Source: Apophysomyces variabilis
Taxonomy: Eukaryota; Mucoromycota; Mucoromycetes; Mucorales; Mucoraceae
NCBI GenBank assembly: GCA_002749535.1
Contig: MZZL01000135.1
Location: 108,274-152,201 of the forward strand
DNA length: 43,928 nucleotides
Reading direction: 5' to 3'
Each line of letters opens with the position of its first letter. Within the stretch, counting starts at the first letter, position 1. This document shows positions 10,651 to 20,731 of the stretch, piece by piece. Made by a program: the position numbers and the translations under genes. Under the pieces are notes generated by a model. The model saw only the letters and a list, made by a program, of their open reading frames with translations. It was not told the origin of the DNA and did not search any database.

Positions 10651-13600
10651 ATACCTCCTCTTCAGAATATTGCTCGTCCTCGAGCATTGTATGGATAGTA
10701 GTAACGAGTTCAGGATTTTGGCGCCATTGTGAGCGAGCTGTGGCAGGATCATACCAGGTAGACATGATGGGTGAGGAACCAGTATGAGCTGGATGTAGCC
10801 AATCGGTGTGAACCCAAGAAGTATAAGGCTTGCCTTCCACGGTTTCAAGTTTGTAAATATCAGTGTCCAGGTTGATAGCAATGACCTTGAAAGGGCCTTT
10901 CCAGTTAAATTTGAGACCAAACTTATTTTCATGTCGCATCAAGACATAGTCGCCAACAGAGAATTTTTGTGGTCGCATAATAAGATCCTACCATTCTTTG
11001 TCTCATTGTGCATTGCTTGCAAGACGTTCGGCAGCTTGTTCATGAGCAAGATGAAGTTGTCAGATGATGGGGAGATGGCTATCAGTGGCAGGTTGAGGAT
11101 CGTAAGGCAATTTAGTGATGATAAATGGGTGTAATACATCGCTAGGCATAACAGGATCTTGCCCATATACCAGGTAGAATGGGCTTAGACTGGTAGTGCG
11201 ATGTTTACAAACTTGGCAGGCAAAAAGGGCAGTATCAATATATTCATCCCAGCGGTAAATTGCGCCATCCACATACTTATGAAGCATGGGCTTGAAGATG
11301 CCATTGGTACGTTCACACTTGCCATTTGAACGTGGGTGAAATGCAGATGTAAAGATATGGTGAAGCTTGATACGACCGAGATAATTTGCAAGCACCTTGG
11401 ATATGAAATTCAGACCATGGTCAGTGATAATTTCAGTGGGGCAACCAAAACGCATCATGATTTCATTGAAGATAAATGTAGCAACAGCAGCACCAGTAAC
11501 ATTAGGAACAGCTCAAGCTATAGTCCAATTCATAGTATAGTCGACAGCCACCAGAATCCAGCGGTTACCCTTTGCAGTTGTCAGTAGTTCACCAATGAAG
11601 TTGAGGTGCCATCTGGAAAAGGCTGGTGGAATCTCTTGTAAGTGCATAGGTGAGTGATGTGTCACATGGTCAGGGTTGGCGGCAAGTTGACACTGTGGGC
11701 ATTGAGACAACCAATTTTGAATATCCATTCTCATATTCAGTCACCACCATTGTTTCTTGATCCAGTCATACACTGAGGAGTGCCCTGCATGGCCAAAGCT
11801 GGTATGAAAGTGGCGAACAATTTCAGTGTGGCGGGCAAAAATAGCATATTATATATCTTACTCCTTTTCACCAAATTTAACCTTCTGGAAAATTGTGCCA
11901 TCACGCACCACAAAGCGATCCTTGTGTTTATGCAACAAATCAGCATATGAGGCCGGCCATTGGTCTTCTGGTTTAGCATAGAATTTCAGCCAGTCAGATT
12001 TCTGGACTGCCAATATAGTGTAAAGGTACTGCGGTTCCATATCCAGTTCTTGTGAGGTCTTGCCAGGGCTATCCTATTGAGAAAGTAGATCAGGGATGTG
12101 GTTATCCTTCCCAGGTTTATACTGTATATCTGGGTCAAAAAGCTCCAGCTCAGCCATCCAGCGCGTTAGATGAGGTGTCAGTTTCAGTTGTGTTCGGAAG
12201 TACCAGAGGGGGTGATGGTCCATGTATACTGTGTATGGCCTCCCTTCCATGAAACATCTCTAGGACCATAATGCATGTAATATCCCCAGCAGTTCCTGTT
12301 CCTGAGCTGGATAATTCCACTCTGCTAAGGATAGCTTCTTGGACTCGAACGCCAATGGGTGCATCAGACCATCAGGGCCTTCTTGCAGTAGAACTGCGCT
12401 GACACCAAAATCAGAAGCATCCATTTCAATCACATAAGGTAATTCTGAGTTAGGCGGGTGTAAAACTGGTGCCTTGACCATTTGTGACTTTATCTCATCA
12501 AATGCCTTTTGACACTCATCAGTCCAAGTTATTGGTCGCCTCTTTATCCCTGTTCCCTTTGTAAGGTCCATAAGGGGTGCTGCAATCGTGGAGAAGTCGC
12601 GTATGAACCTTTGGTAATGCAAACCTAGGCTGATAAACTGCTGGACCTCCTGTACGTTTGTCAGCACTGGCCACTGCTGAATTGCAGACACCTTTGACTT
12701 GGCGGGTAGAATGCTGTTTGTAGTTATGTAAAACCCAATGAACTCCAGTTCTTGCTTATTAAACTCACACTTCTTGAGGTTCGTGTACAACTTTGCTTTT
12801 CATAGGCACTCGAGGACTTGTTGAACATGTTTGTGGTGTTCTTCTTCTGTACAGCTAAAGATGAGGATGTCATCCAAATACACCAGAACGAACTTATCCA
12901 GATAGTCTCCAAGAGTCAAGTTCATGAGACGCTGAAAAGTGGGTGGTGCATTTGTCAGACTGAAGGGCAGGAGCAGGAACTTGAATGAACCATATCTTGT
13001 GTTGAATGTGGTTTTGGGCACATCTTCTGGACGGATTTTCACTTGGTGATAGCCACTCTTCAGGTCAATGCTTGAGAAGAATTAGGCACCACTGAGTCTC
13101 TCTAAGCATTCATCAATCCAGGGTAATGGATGGCTGTTGCACTTCGTCACCTGGTTAATAGCTCGGTAGTCAATACAAAGATGCATCGAACCATCTTTCT
13201 TCCTCACAAACAGGACTGGTGCTCTCCAAGAAGAGGTACTAGGCCATATGAGTCTCAAGTCCAACAGCTTGGTGAGTTGCTTCCAAAGCTCATCCAACTC
13301 TAGGGGGCTCATCTTAAATGGTTGCCTATTGATTGGTGTGGCATCACCAGTGTCAATTACATGTTCGACATCACAATCAGGCAGAAGACCAGGTAAGGTG
13401 TCCTTGAAGACATCGTCATATTCCTTGACCATCGTTTCGAACTCGCCATGATCAGTTCAGATCTTATCACCAGTGTAGTAGAACATCAACATGTCATCGA
13501 TCTGCTTGGAACGTGAGAGTCTTTGTACTTGGCAGTCTGATATCAGATATGACAACTCTGGGACTTGGCGTTCATGCTTTGGAGTCAAGACGTAAGTATT

Positions 13601-14122
13601 TCCATTGTGCTTTATCTTCCATGCATCGTATTGCCAGTCAGGTTCTGGCTTGATTTCTTTGAACCAATCATGACCAAGGATGATGTCAAACTTTGTGTCA
13701 AATACATATGCCTGCCATGTCTGTTGATATCTGCTGGCCATAGATAACTGGAAGCGTGCCATTGCATTGATGCTCATGATGTAGCCTCGCGCCATCTCCA
13801 CCTCACGCCCTTGAACATCTTGTAGTCTCAAGTCTTGACACATCCGTGGTGCAATATAAGATGTGTTAGCACCAGTGTCCAACAGTACATTTGCCGTTCA
13901 TCCATTGCAGACTATTGAATACAGCGGTAAATCAGTGTCTTTTATTGAATTTAGTGCTTCAATGTGCTTCAAATCTGCTTCTAGTCCCACTTCAACCAAG
14001 TTTGCCTTGATTTCCTGGTCATCAGAAAGATCGATCAAATTCACATCTTGTGCTTCCTTCATGTTCACTGAATTCAGGGAGCTTTGCTTTACTTCTAATT
14101 TGCGCGGAGGGACTCCCTTCAT
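10640..14122 (-). pseudogene. G2 pol polyprotein, several stops
   Basis: Starts at an ATG whose last bases overlap the gag stop (ATGA, 14119-14122). Protease with an intact D-T-G-A motif in VLLDTGANTSYIA (about 13850-13885). Reverse transcriptase with [18 protein letters not shown] and YLDDILIFS (about 12870-12900). RNase H with EMDASDFG and YMDHHPL. Integrase with HFHTSFGHAGH ... CPQCQL finger, Asp in HLNFIGE region and ITDHGLNF, Glu in SNGKCERTN. The C-terminal MRHENKFGLKFNWKGPF module is intact, and the acidic tail ends at 10640. About ten stops (for example before FFSSIDL at 13082 and after HALWS at 12260) inactivate it. All are explained by single transitions at CAG, CGA or TGG. The catalytic residues are otherwise retained, except that the first integrase Asp reads Asn (NFIGE). 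Confidence 0.88.
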
Positions 14123-15135
14123 GCCAACTGCGCTTGCCCTTTTAAATCTCTGGACTGTCCAGAACGTCTTGGATGAAAGTGTAAGTGGTCAGGTAGCAGT
14201 TCTGTTGAACAAGATCGTGCTAGATGGCCAAAGCCGCCACAGTTGTAGCACCATACTGGTTCATCTTGTTGTCTTTTTATACCAGACTGATATCTTTGGA
14301 ACCAGGGGGCGGATCTGACACCTTGCTGTTGTCAGAACTGTGTTACATCCAGATCTATAGGCGCCACACCGTTTGTCCTCATATATTGTAGTATATCATC
14401 CCTCGCCAAATAGCTGGTGTTGTTTGGATTTGTAATTGGGTAATGCATTGCTCGTGCGCTTTCATATGCCAGAGCCATATGCTGGGCCTCTGCTGTTGTT
14501 GCTGGGTAGCGAGTTACTATATGGGCACACATATCATCTTGTAGTCCTCTGGTAAAACAGTCCAAAGCTTCTTTATCTGTCATCATAGGTATTTCAATCT
14601 GTACACTTCTGAAAGTAGCCACGTATTCAGTCACTGTGCCTTCTTGTCTTAGCACTGCCAGCCTGTCTTGGGCAACCTGCACTGCATTGAGTGGGCAAAA
14701 CTCCTGCAAGATGAGTTTCTGGAATTCACTCCATTCAGTTACATCTGCTGAGTATCATTCGCATTGTCACCACCAGAGTTCAGCCTCCCCTCGCAGAAGT
14801 GTCACTGTATAGTTAATTTGTTCCAGTTCTTCCAGCTTCCCCATTTCAGTATATCTTTCCACTAATCTTAGCCAACCTTCTGCTGCATGGGCAGTGCATT
14901 CTCCCCGGAACATGTCAGGTTCACATATATGGATCTTGAATGTCAGTGCTTCTTGCTTTTCAAGCAGACGTGTCATTGCCAGCAACAGTTGAGCCATTTG
15001 ATCTTGGGCTAGTCCTTGTTGGGTAGATTGAGCCATAATCGAGTCTTGTACAGAGTCTTCCAATATTTCTTCCAGTGAATCTTCTTTCATACAGTAAGTC
15101 TTGAATGATTCGGGTAGTAGATTGAAGTTTGTCAT
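14119..15135 (-). pseudogene. G2 gag, few stops
   Basis: A gag precursor of about 338 codons starting at the ATG (15135) embedded in the primer-binding site. An acidic N-terminal part, then the capsid region with DMFRGECTAHAAEGWL and LLRGEAELWW followed by stops (about 14755-14767), then a long open stretch (14332-14709), one stop, and the knuckle CYNCGGFGHLARSC (about 14215-14260), intact CX2CX4HX4C. The frame ends in TGA at 14119, overlapping the pol ATG. This suggests pol may be reached by termination-reinitiation or -1 frameshifting (inference). Confidence 0.82.
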
Positions 15136-15146
15136 CAGCTACCAAT

Positions 15147-15450
15147 TGTCATACTTCTTTTGGCTGATCCAATCAATGGCCACGGAAGTGTAGTTGAATA
15201 GCAAAAGATATAACAAACAAAGAAATGAAGAATAAAACGAATGATGATCTTTATTGCTTTCTGCGTCTATGATATTTATACTGAATTATTTCTATAACTT
15301 GATTAACAATGAGTCATGAAGGATTATATTCTTGAGTAACCATTGTCATTCATGACTCACATTGAGAGCAATTGACACACCATGGTGGAAGGTAGCACTG
15401 ACGTGCTCCAAATCAGGCAAAAAGGTAGCACAAGGAAAACTGCTATGACA
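15147..15450 (-). repeat. G2 5' LTR
   Basis: TGTCATAC...CTATGACA, 304 bp, partner of 10346-10650. The primer-binding site TTGGTAGCTGATGACAAA (15128-15145, minus) is one base away. Confidence 0.9.
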
Positions 15451-15477
15451 CTGTCATATCAATCCTTGATCTGATAT
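15451..15477 (-). repeat. G4 3' LTR, first 27 bp
   Basis: CTGTCATATCAATCC...GATAT, between the G2 duplication and G3. Together with 24513-24764 it makes a roughly 280-bp LTR starting TGTCATATC and ending TATGACA. Inferred by removing G3 at its ATAT duplication. Confidence 0.65.
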
Positions 15478-15837
15478 TGTCATAGTCAAGAACTTCCGAC
15501 TAATCACAGCCAAGATCCATAAAGGGTAACTTCCTTTTTGCTTTGGCCATCATTCCAAAAACAGGCATCTTCAAGAAGTCCATTTCTGATCTGTCACTGT
15601 ACATTGCTGAGCCCTCCTTCATGGTTACAGTTTCACCATATCATCATAGTTTTCCTTTCTTATAGTTATCACTACTATTATTATGTAATTACAATTGTAG
15701 CAAAAAGATATAAATATGCAGATGATCAAAAAGAATAAAGGATCATCATATCCGTTTATCTTTTATTTCATTGTCTTCTACACCTGTCTCAACCCTATCT
15801 GGCCATTAGATTTCCAGCTCAGAATATGGCAATGACA
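15478..15837 (+). repeat. G3 5' LTR
   Basis: TGTCATAG...AATGACA, 360 bp. A likely promoter is AAAAAGATATAAATATGCAG (about 15701-15720), a TATA-like stretch shared with the 3' LTR. Confidence 0.9.
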
Positions 15838-15855
15838 TTGGTAGCTGATGACAAG
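15838..15855 (+). promoter_or_regulatory. G3 primer-binding site containing the gag ATG
   Basis: TTGGTAGCTGATGACAAG immediately after the 5' LTR. The gag start codon is bases 15848-15850 within it, as in G1 and G2. Confidence 0.72.
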
Positions 15856-17035
15856 TTCTTTTACCACCAAACAACAGAAGAAGTTAGTAATTTAAGAGTT
15901 TGTCCTAGAATATCTGCCAGAAGAATACTGGTCAGAGTACTTAAGAAGAGAACAGCCAGTTGCTATACCAGAAGAGCAATGTATCAAGTTGTCAAGCAAG
16001 AGTTTACAGTTATTATATGAGAAGGCAAAAAGAATTAGCAAGACATTTCAGAAGGCGTGCAAAAAAGAAAAAATGAACTCCACAAACAAACAGAATAATT
16101 TGATAATGACTCTCTAAGGGATATTAACACAATTACAAGCCCAACAAGAGAAGATTAAAGCGCTGCATCAGGAAGCAGCCAATGCACAGAAAACAGCAAG
16201 CGTTCTGCCTCAATCTGTAAAACCAGTGCAACCTGAAGTTTTCTGTGATGAATGCTCATCAGCCACAGTTGAGGCATGGTTACACACTGTTGACAAATAT
16301 GGTGATTTGACCAAACTCACTGATGAGCAACGAGTTTTGTATGCATTGACCCTACTGAGAGATAGTGCAGCTACCTGGTGATGACATCTGGAAACAACTG
16401 TTGATGAATATACTGGTAACTCAATGATACCAAAAACATGGCATAACTTCAAGGAGGTCTTCCACAAGAAATTCAAGCCCAGCAATGCTGCTCAGCTTGC
16501 CTGTCAGTGACTTCAAAGATTGGAACAAAATAGGAGCATCCGGGAATACATCATGGCATTCCACAATATCATGCTTGATCTTCCAGATATGTATGAAGAA
16601 GACTCAGTCCATCAGTTCGCATAGGGTCTCAAGTATGATGCTAGGTTGCAAGTGCTTCTCAGTTGCCCAAAATTCTTGATAGAAGCTTATAACGCAGCAG
16701 AGGATTTTGAATTTGCTTGGGAATGCGCACAAGGTGTACAAGAGAAATTTGGTCACTTCACAAGGCAGTACCAGGTTCCACAGGAAGACCAAGGCCTAAC
16801 ACCAATGGATCTAGACGTGATTAAGGCTACAAATCTGTCTAACTGGCGTCATGGTGTCAGACAACAGTGGAATAGAAAAACCACATATCAAGCAGGCTAT
16901 CAGAAATGCTACAACTGCGGCAGACAAGGCTACATTGCTCGTAATTGCCCATCACCTCCTATGTTGAACAATCGCTCAAGACCAAACAACCAAAAGAAGG
17001 AAGGTGATTTAAAAGAGAAAGTGCGTCAGGATTAA
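15848..17035 (+). pseudogene. G3 gag, broken
   Basis: Gag homologous to that of G1 (shared SVKPVQP, SSATxEAWLHTVDKY, SAATW, PMxLDVI). Reading starts at 15848. The first stop is a TAA at the codon that is CAA (Gln) in G1. Further TGA and TAA codons follow, including a double stop after SAATW (about 16380). The zinc knuckle reads CYNCGRQGYIARNCP (about 16907-16951): the zinc-binding His is replaced by Tyr, a C to T change that should abolish metal binding. The frame ends at TAA 17033-17035, 54 bp before the hAT-B insertion. Confidence 0.82.
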
Positions 17036-17088
17036 AGGGAGTCCCTTCACGCAAATTAACACCATCCCTTAACTTGGTTACCCAAGAT

Positions 17089-20000
17089 TAAGGCTCGCAA
17101 TTTTGGACCGACCGTCCCGATACTGACCCGTACCGAACCATACCGTCGATCTCAGTCTGTAAGTTTTGGACCGAACCCCTTGGACCGACGGTCTCGGTTT
17201 ATATATTTTGGACCGATCTCGGTTCATGTAAACCGTCCCAACCCGACCGATTGGACCGTCGGTCATGATAGTAGTTTTGGTTTTCAAAAAGAAAATTATT
17301 ATCTATAAAGTATTATTGGAGAAAAAACACTCACAACAAGTAAAATAGTTTTATTTAATCAGTTCGTAGTATTTTATTTTTGCTTATAGTATGCGCAAAC
17401 AAAGAATTATTTGTAAGGTGGTATTCTATTCTTCGTATTGTTATCATTGATAATTGTTTTTTCTTTCGACATTATATGCCATACCGTTTTCAAGTAACAG
17501 TAGCATTTGGTATGAAAAAGTTTTTGAAAGGTAAACTCTTACCTTAGGTTTCTGCAGTAATCACTGTTCACTTACCAAATTTATAAATTCTCCATAGCAA
17601 TTTGGGCAACCAAGCATTGTACTTTTTTGGATGCATATCCTAACTGTAATCACCCTCACAATGACGTGATAATACATACATTGGAGCTTCGTTACGGGAA
17701 TCAATACGAAATTGTTCAATATCTGGTTAGATATAGTGTTGATCGATTTCTTAACATACATACGTTTTTTCATAGTGCATTGTGATGACGATCCGTGTAA
17801 CTTGCAAAAAAGCTATAAATTAAATGTGTAGTTATGGTGGAGTGTCTGTACCTTTAAAACATGTCTATTCACAAGCGAAACGAAAAGCGTCCAAGAATCA
17901 CTGAAGCAGACAGTGATGAAGAATCAATTATCGTTTCCTTGCAAATTGATTCCCCAAACCGCTTGCAATCTCAAGAGTCTTCCACGTCAGTTGCAGCTAG
18001 TACCTCTTCTGCCACCGTGACTAGCACACGCACTAGCGTTGTTTGGAAGTGGTTTAAACCACTTAACTGGGATAATAGTTCGAAGTCGAAGACAGCTTTG
18101 TGTACCATATGTGACGGAGATGATGGGTTTGTGCTAATATGCCAAACTGGTTACGCCTCTAATACATTGCTTATCCTATCTAGAACAAGGAAGAGATCAG
18201 TGGTTTCTGCTAACGGGAGCAGCACTAAGCAAATGCGAAAACATATGAGCAGTTACCATCCTAAAGAATGGAAGAGTGCTCAGCCTCCAACCCAAAAAGG
18301 ACCATTGGACCAATTTGTTACCTCGTAAGTACCATTAAATATATGTATATCTTGCTGTACTTACATGTGATGTAGCCATCCTCAATTTAGCAACTCCAAA
18401 TTTCGTCAACATCTTCGGGAATGGGTTATTCTCAATGACCAGCCATTCATTGAAATAGAGTCAAAATCGTTTCAAACCCTGATCAGTTACCTCAATCCAG
18501 AAGCGATATCCATAAGTGCAAACACTCTTAAATCTGATATTATAAATAGCTGCAATCATGGCCATACTATCTTGCGAGATCACCTTGCAGTAGGATATTT
18601 GCAGAATGCAATTATCATATTAATACCTTCTTTTAGACACTAGATTCTAATATATCCCTTACGCTTGACATGTGGACGTCACCAAATTCATTTGGTTTCC
18701 TTGCAGTTACTGGACATTTCATCGATGCAAACTGGCAGATCCACGATCTACTGCTAGATTTTATCCATATCGCGGGAAGTCATACTGGGCAAGCAATAGG
18801 TGATGCCTTGATGAGGTCAATGCACGATCTCAATATACATTCGAAGGTAGGTGGTTTGATACCGTTTACCAGTTTTAAATGATCCACTATCAACAGATCT
18901 TAGCAATAACAACTGATAATGCATCAAGTAATGATACACTTATGCAACATCTGGAAGAAACCTGGCCCAAATATGGCGTCTTCTTCAGTGCTAAAAGACA
19001 GCATAACCGCTGTCTTGCACATGTTATTAACCTTGCGGTGCAGGATCTTTTGGCAACAATCAAAATAATCCCCGAAGCAACGATCAACGTATATGACGAA
19101 CAGATCCATTTTGATCGGAGCACGACCGAAATTTCTTCTATTTTAGCCAAGGTAATCAGTTACTACATATATATTAGACTTAGCACAGTTATAGCTTCGA
19201 AATGTCGTTGTCTCGATCCGCCGTTCTGTTCAACTCCGTGAAAAACTGAAGCAGTGCTGTGCAAACATGAATGTGCGACATTACCAGCCAGTAATTGATG
19301 TTAAAACACGGTGGAATTCTACGTATGACATGATCGATTCCGCGTTGCGTATCCAAGGTCCACTCGTTGTATTGATAAGCATTGAAAGCCACCTGAACAA
19401 ATGGTCGCTTTCTGAGAATGAGTGGCAAATCTTAATTCACTTGAAAGACCTTCTAGAGGTAAAGTTACTATTAGATATATTAATTTCTAAATATGTAGTG
19501 CCCACCTTTTAATGATAGATCTTCAAAAAGAGCACAACAATGTTAAGTGCTAGCAATTACCCAACCATGGGGATCGTTATACCTACATATAACGTTCTGA
19601 TGGACAAGCTGGATAACTACACCACTAGCAATTCGGAGCTTCAGGAGGCAGCAGTTGCATGCTTCGAAAAACTGCAGAAGTACTATAACATGACTGACTT
19701 CGCACCCATTTGCTCAGTAGCAACAGGTAACTCTAACGTAAATTTTTTAAGCTAAACGATCGTTTACAGTACTAGATCCTCGACTGAAGCTATCTTACCA
19801 TAAGCGACACGAATGGGAAACTGAATGGGTACAGTTTGTAGAGAAGCAAGTGCGCACCGTTTTTATGGCGTACCCTGAAGTTGAGCATGCTGGTGAGAAT
19901 ATTGCTACTAGTTCGGCACAAACAGAGGTGGAAAAAGATGAACTGTTACAGCATCTGTTCGGTCATCTGCGCGACAAAGGGAAGGCACGACAAGAAGATG

Positions 20001-20731
20001 AGCTCTTCGAATATCTCGCAACCGATGCTGAAAATTGCGATCCGCTTCGCTGGTGGCAGACTATAGGAATTAGCAAGTATCCATCCTTAGCTAGAATGGC
20101 GCGCGATTACTTAGCAATTCCAGGTTAGTGTCTTTGTTCACCCCACATTCGTCTTCTGATTAACGTCGTTATCTCAGGTACAAGTGCTCCATCAGAACGA
20201 GTCTTCTCCGCTGGCAAGGCTATTATAAGCCCAAATCGTGCTTCACTTGCTGTAGAAACCATTCGTGCATGTATGCTTGAAAAATACCGGCTACGACGAG
20301 AACTAAAGAATTGATATACAGTATTCTCTGAAATAGATCGAGTGTTGAATTAGCAGTTAATAAACGATGCATTGCATTTTATCTTTCTTATTACATGAAC
20401 TGCTTCTCTTAATCTGTAATGTAAATCACACTAAAACTGAAAATCTTGCAAGCAACAAAGCTTTTGTATACTTGTATAACTGCACTTATTGAAGTAAAGA
20501 GAAATATTTACTTTGAATGTCTGTAAGTAATATTGTGTGTAATGTCATGTGAAAGGCATAGCATAGACTGACGGTCCTCCCAACGGTCCTTCCAGCGGTC
20601 TCGGTACCTGACCTTGGACTGTCCCGATTATAGACCGTCCCGAATACTGACCGAGTAGTAATAACCGGCGGTCTCGGTCCAGCTACCTTGCACCGGCCCG
20701 TACCGTCCCATACCGACCGTTGCGAGCCTTA
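17089..20731 (+). mobile_element. hAT-B element, apparently intact
   Basis: Terminal inverted repeats TAAGGCTCGCAA (17089-17100) and TTGCGAGCCTTA (20720-20731) flanked by the exact 8-bp target duplication CCCAAGAT (17081-17088 and 20732-20739), as expected for hAT. Subterminal regions of about 170 bp at both ends are packed with GACCG/CGGTC and CCGTCC motifs, which keep their CpG dinucleotides. It is inserted between gag and the protease region of G3. It carries one intact multi-exon transposase gene and is 3643 bp long. Confidence 0.95.
17861..20314 (+). CDS. hAT-B transposase, 8 exons, 701 aa, intact
   Basis: A DDE transposase of the hAT superfamily. My splice model has exons 17861-18324, 18376-18589, 18637-18846, 18897-19151, 19195-19458, 19519-19726, 19770-20123 and 20178-20314. 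Seven GT-AG introns of 43-60 nt sum to an open frame of 702 codons including TGA. The N terminus is Ser/Thr-rich. A BED zinc finger follows (CTICDGDDG ... MRKHMSSYH, residues about 80-142). Catalytic Asp residues lie in LTLDMWTSPNSFGF and ITTDNASSN, TRWNST is in the middle, and the C-terminal dimerisation block SAPSERVFSAGKAIISPNR is complete. There are no stops or missing key residues, and CGA/CGC codons are kept, unlike in the surrounding elements. Exon borders are inferred. The acceptor of exon 2 could be 18391 instead without changing frame. Confidence 0.9.

Larger units (their letters stand above)
10346..15450 (-). mobile_element. Gypsy retrotransposon G2, complete, least decayed Gypsy
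   Basis: 5.1 kb flanked by the 4-bp target duplication CTGT (10342-10345 and 15451-15454). The LTRs of 305 and 304 bp differ by 11 substitutions, all transitions, and one T-run indel (eye count), so it is fairly young. It carries gag and pol on the minus strand, overlapping as ATGA. The insertion point is within the first bases of the LTR of another element (G4). Confidence 0.92.
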
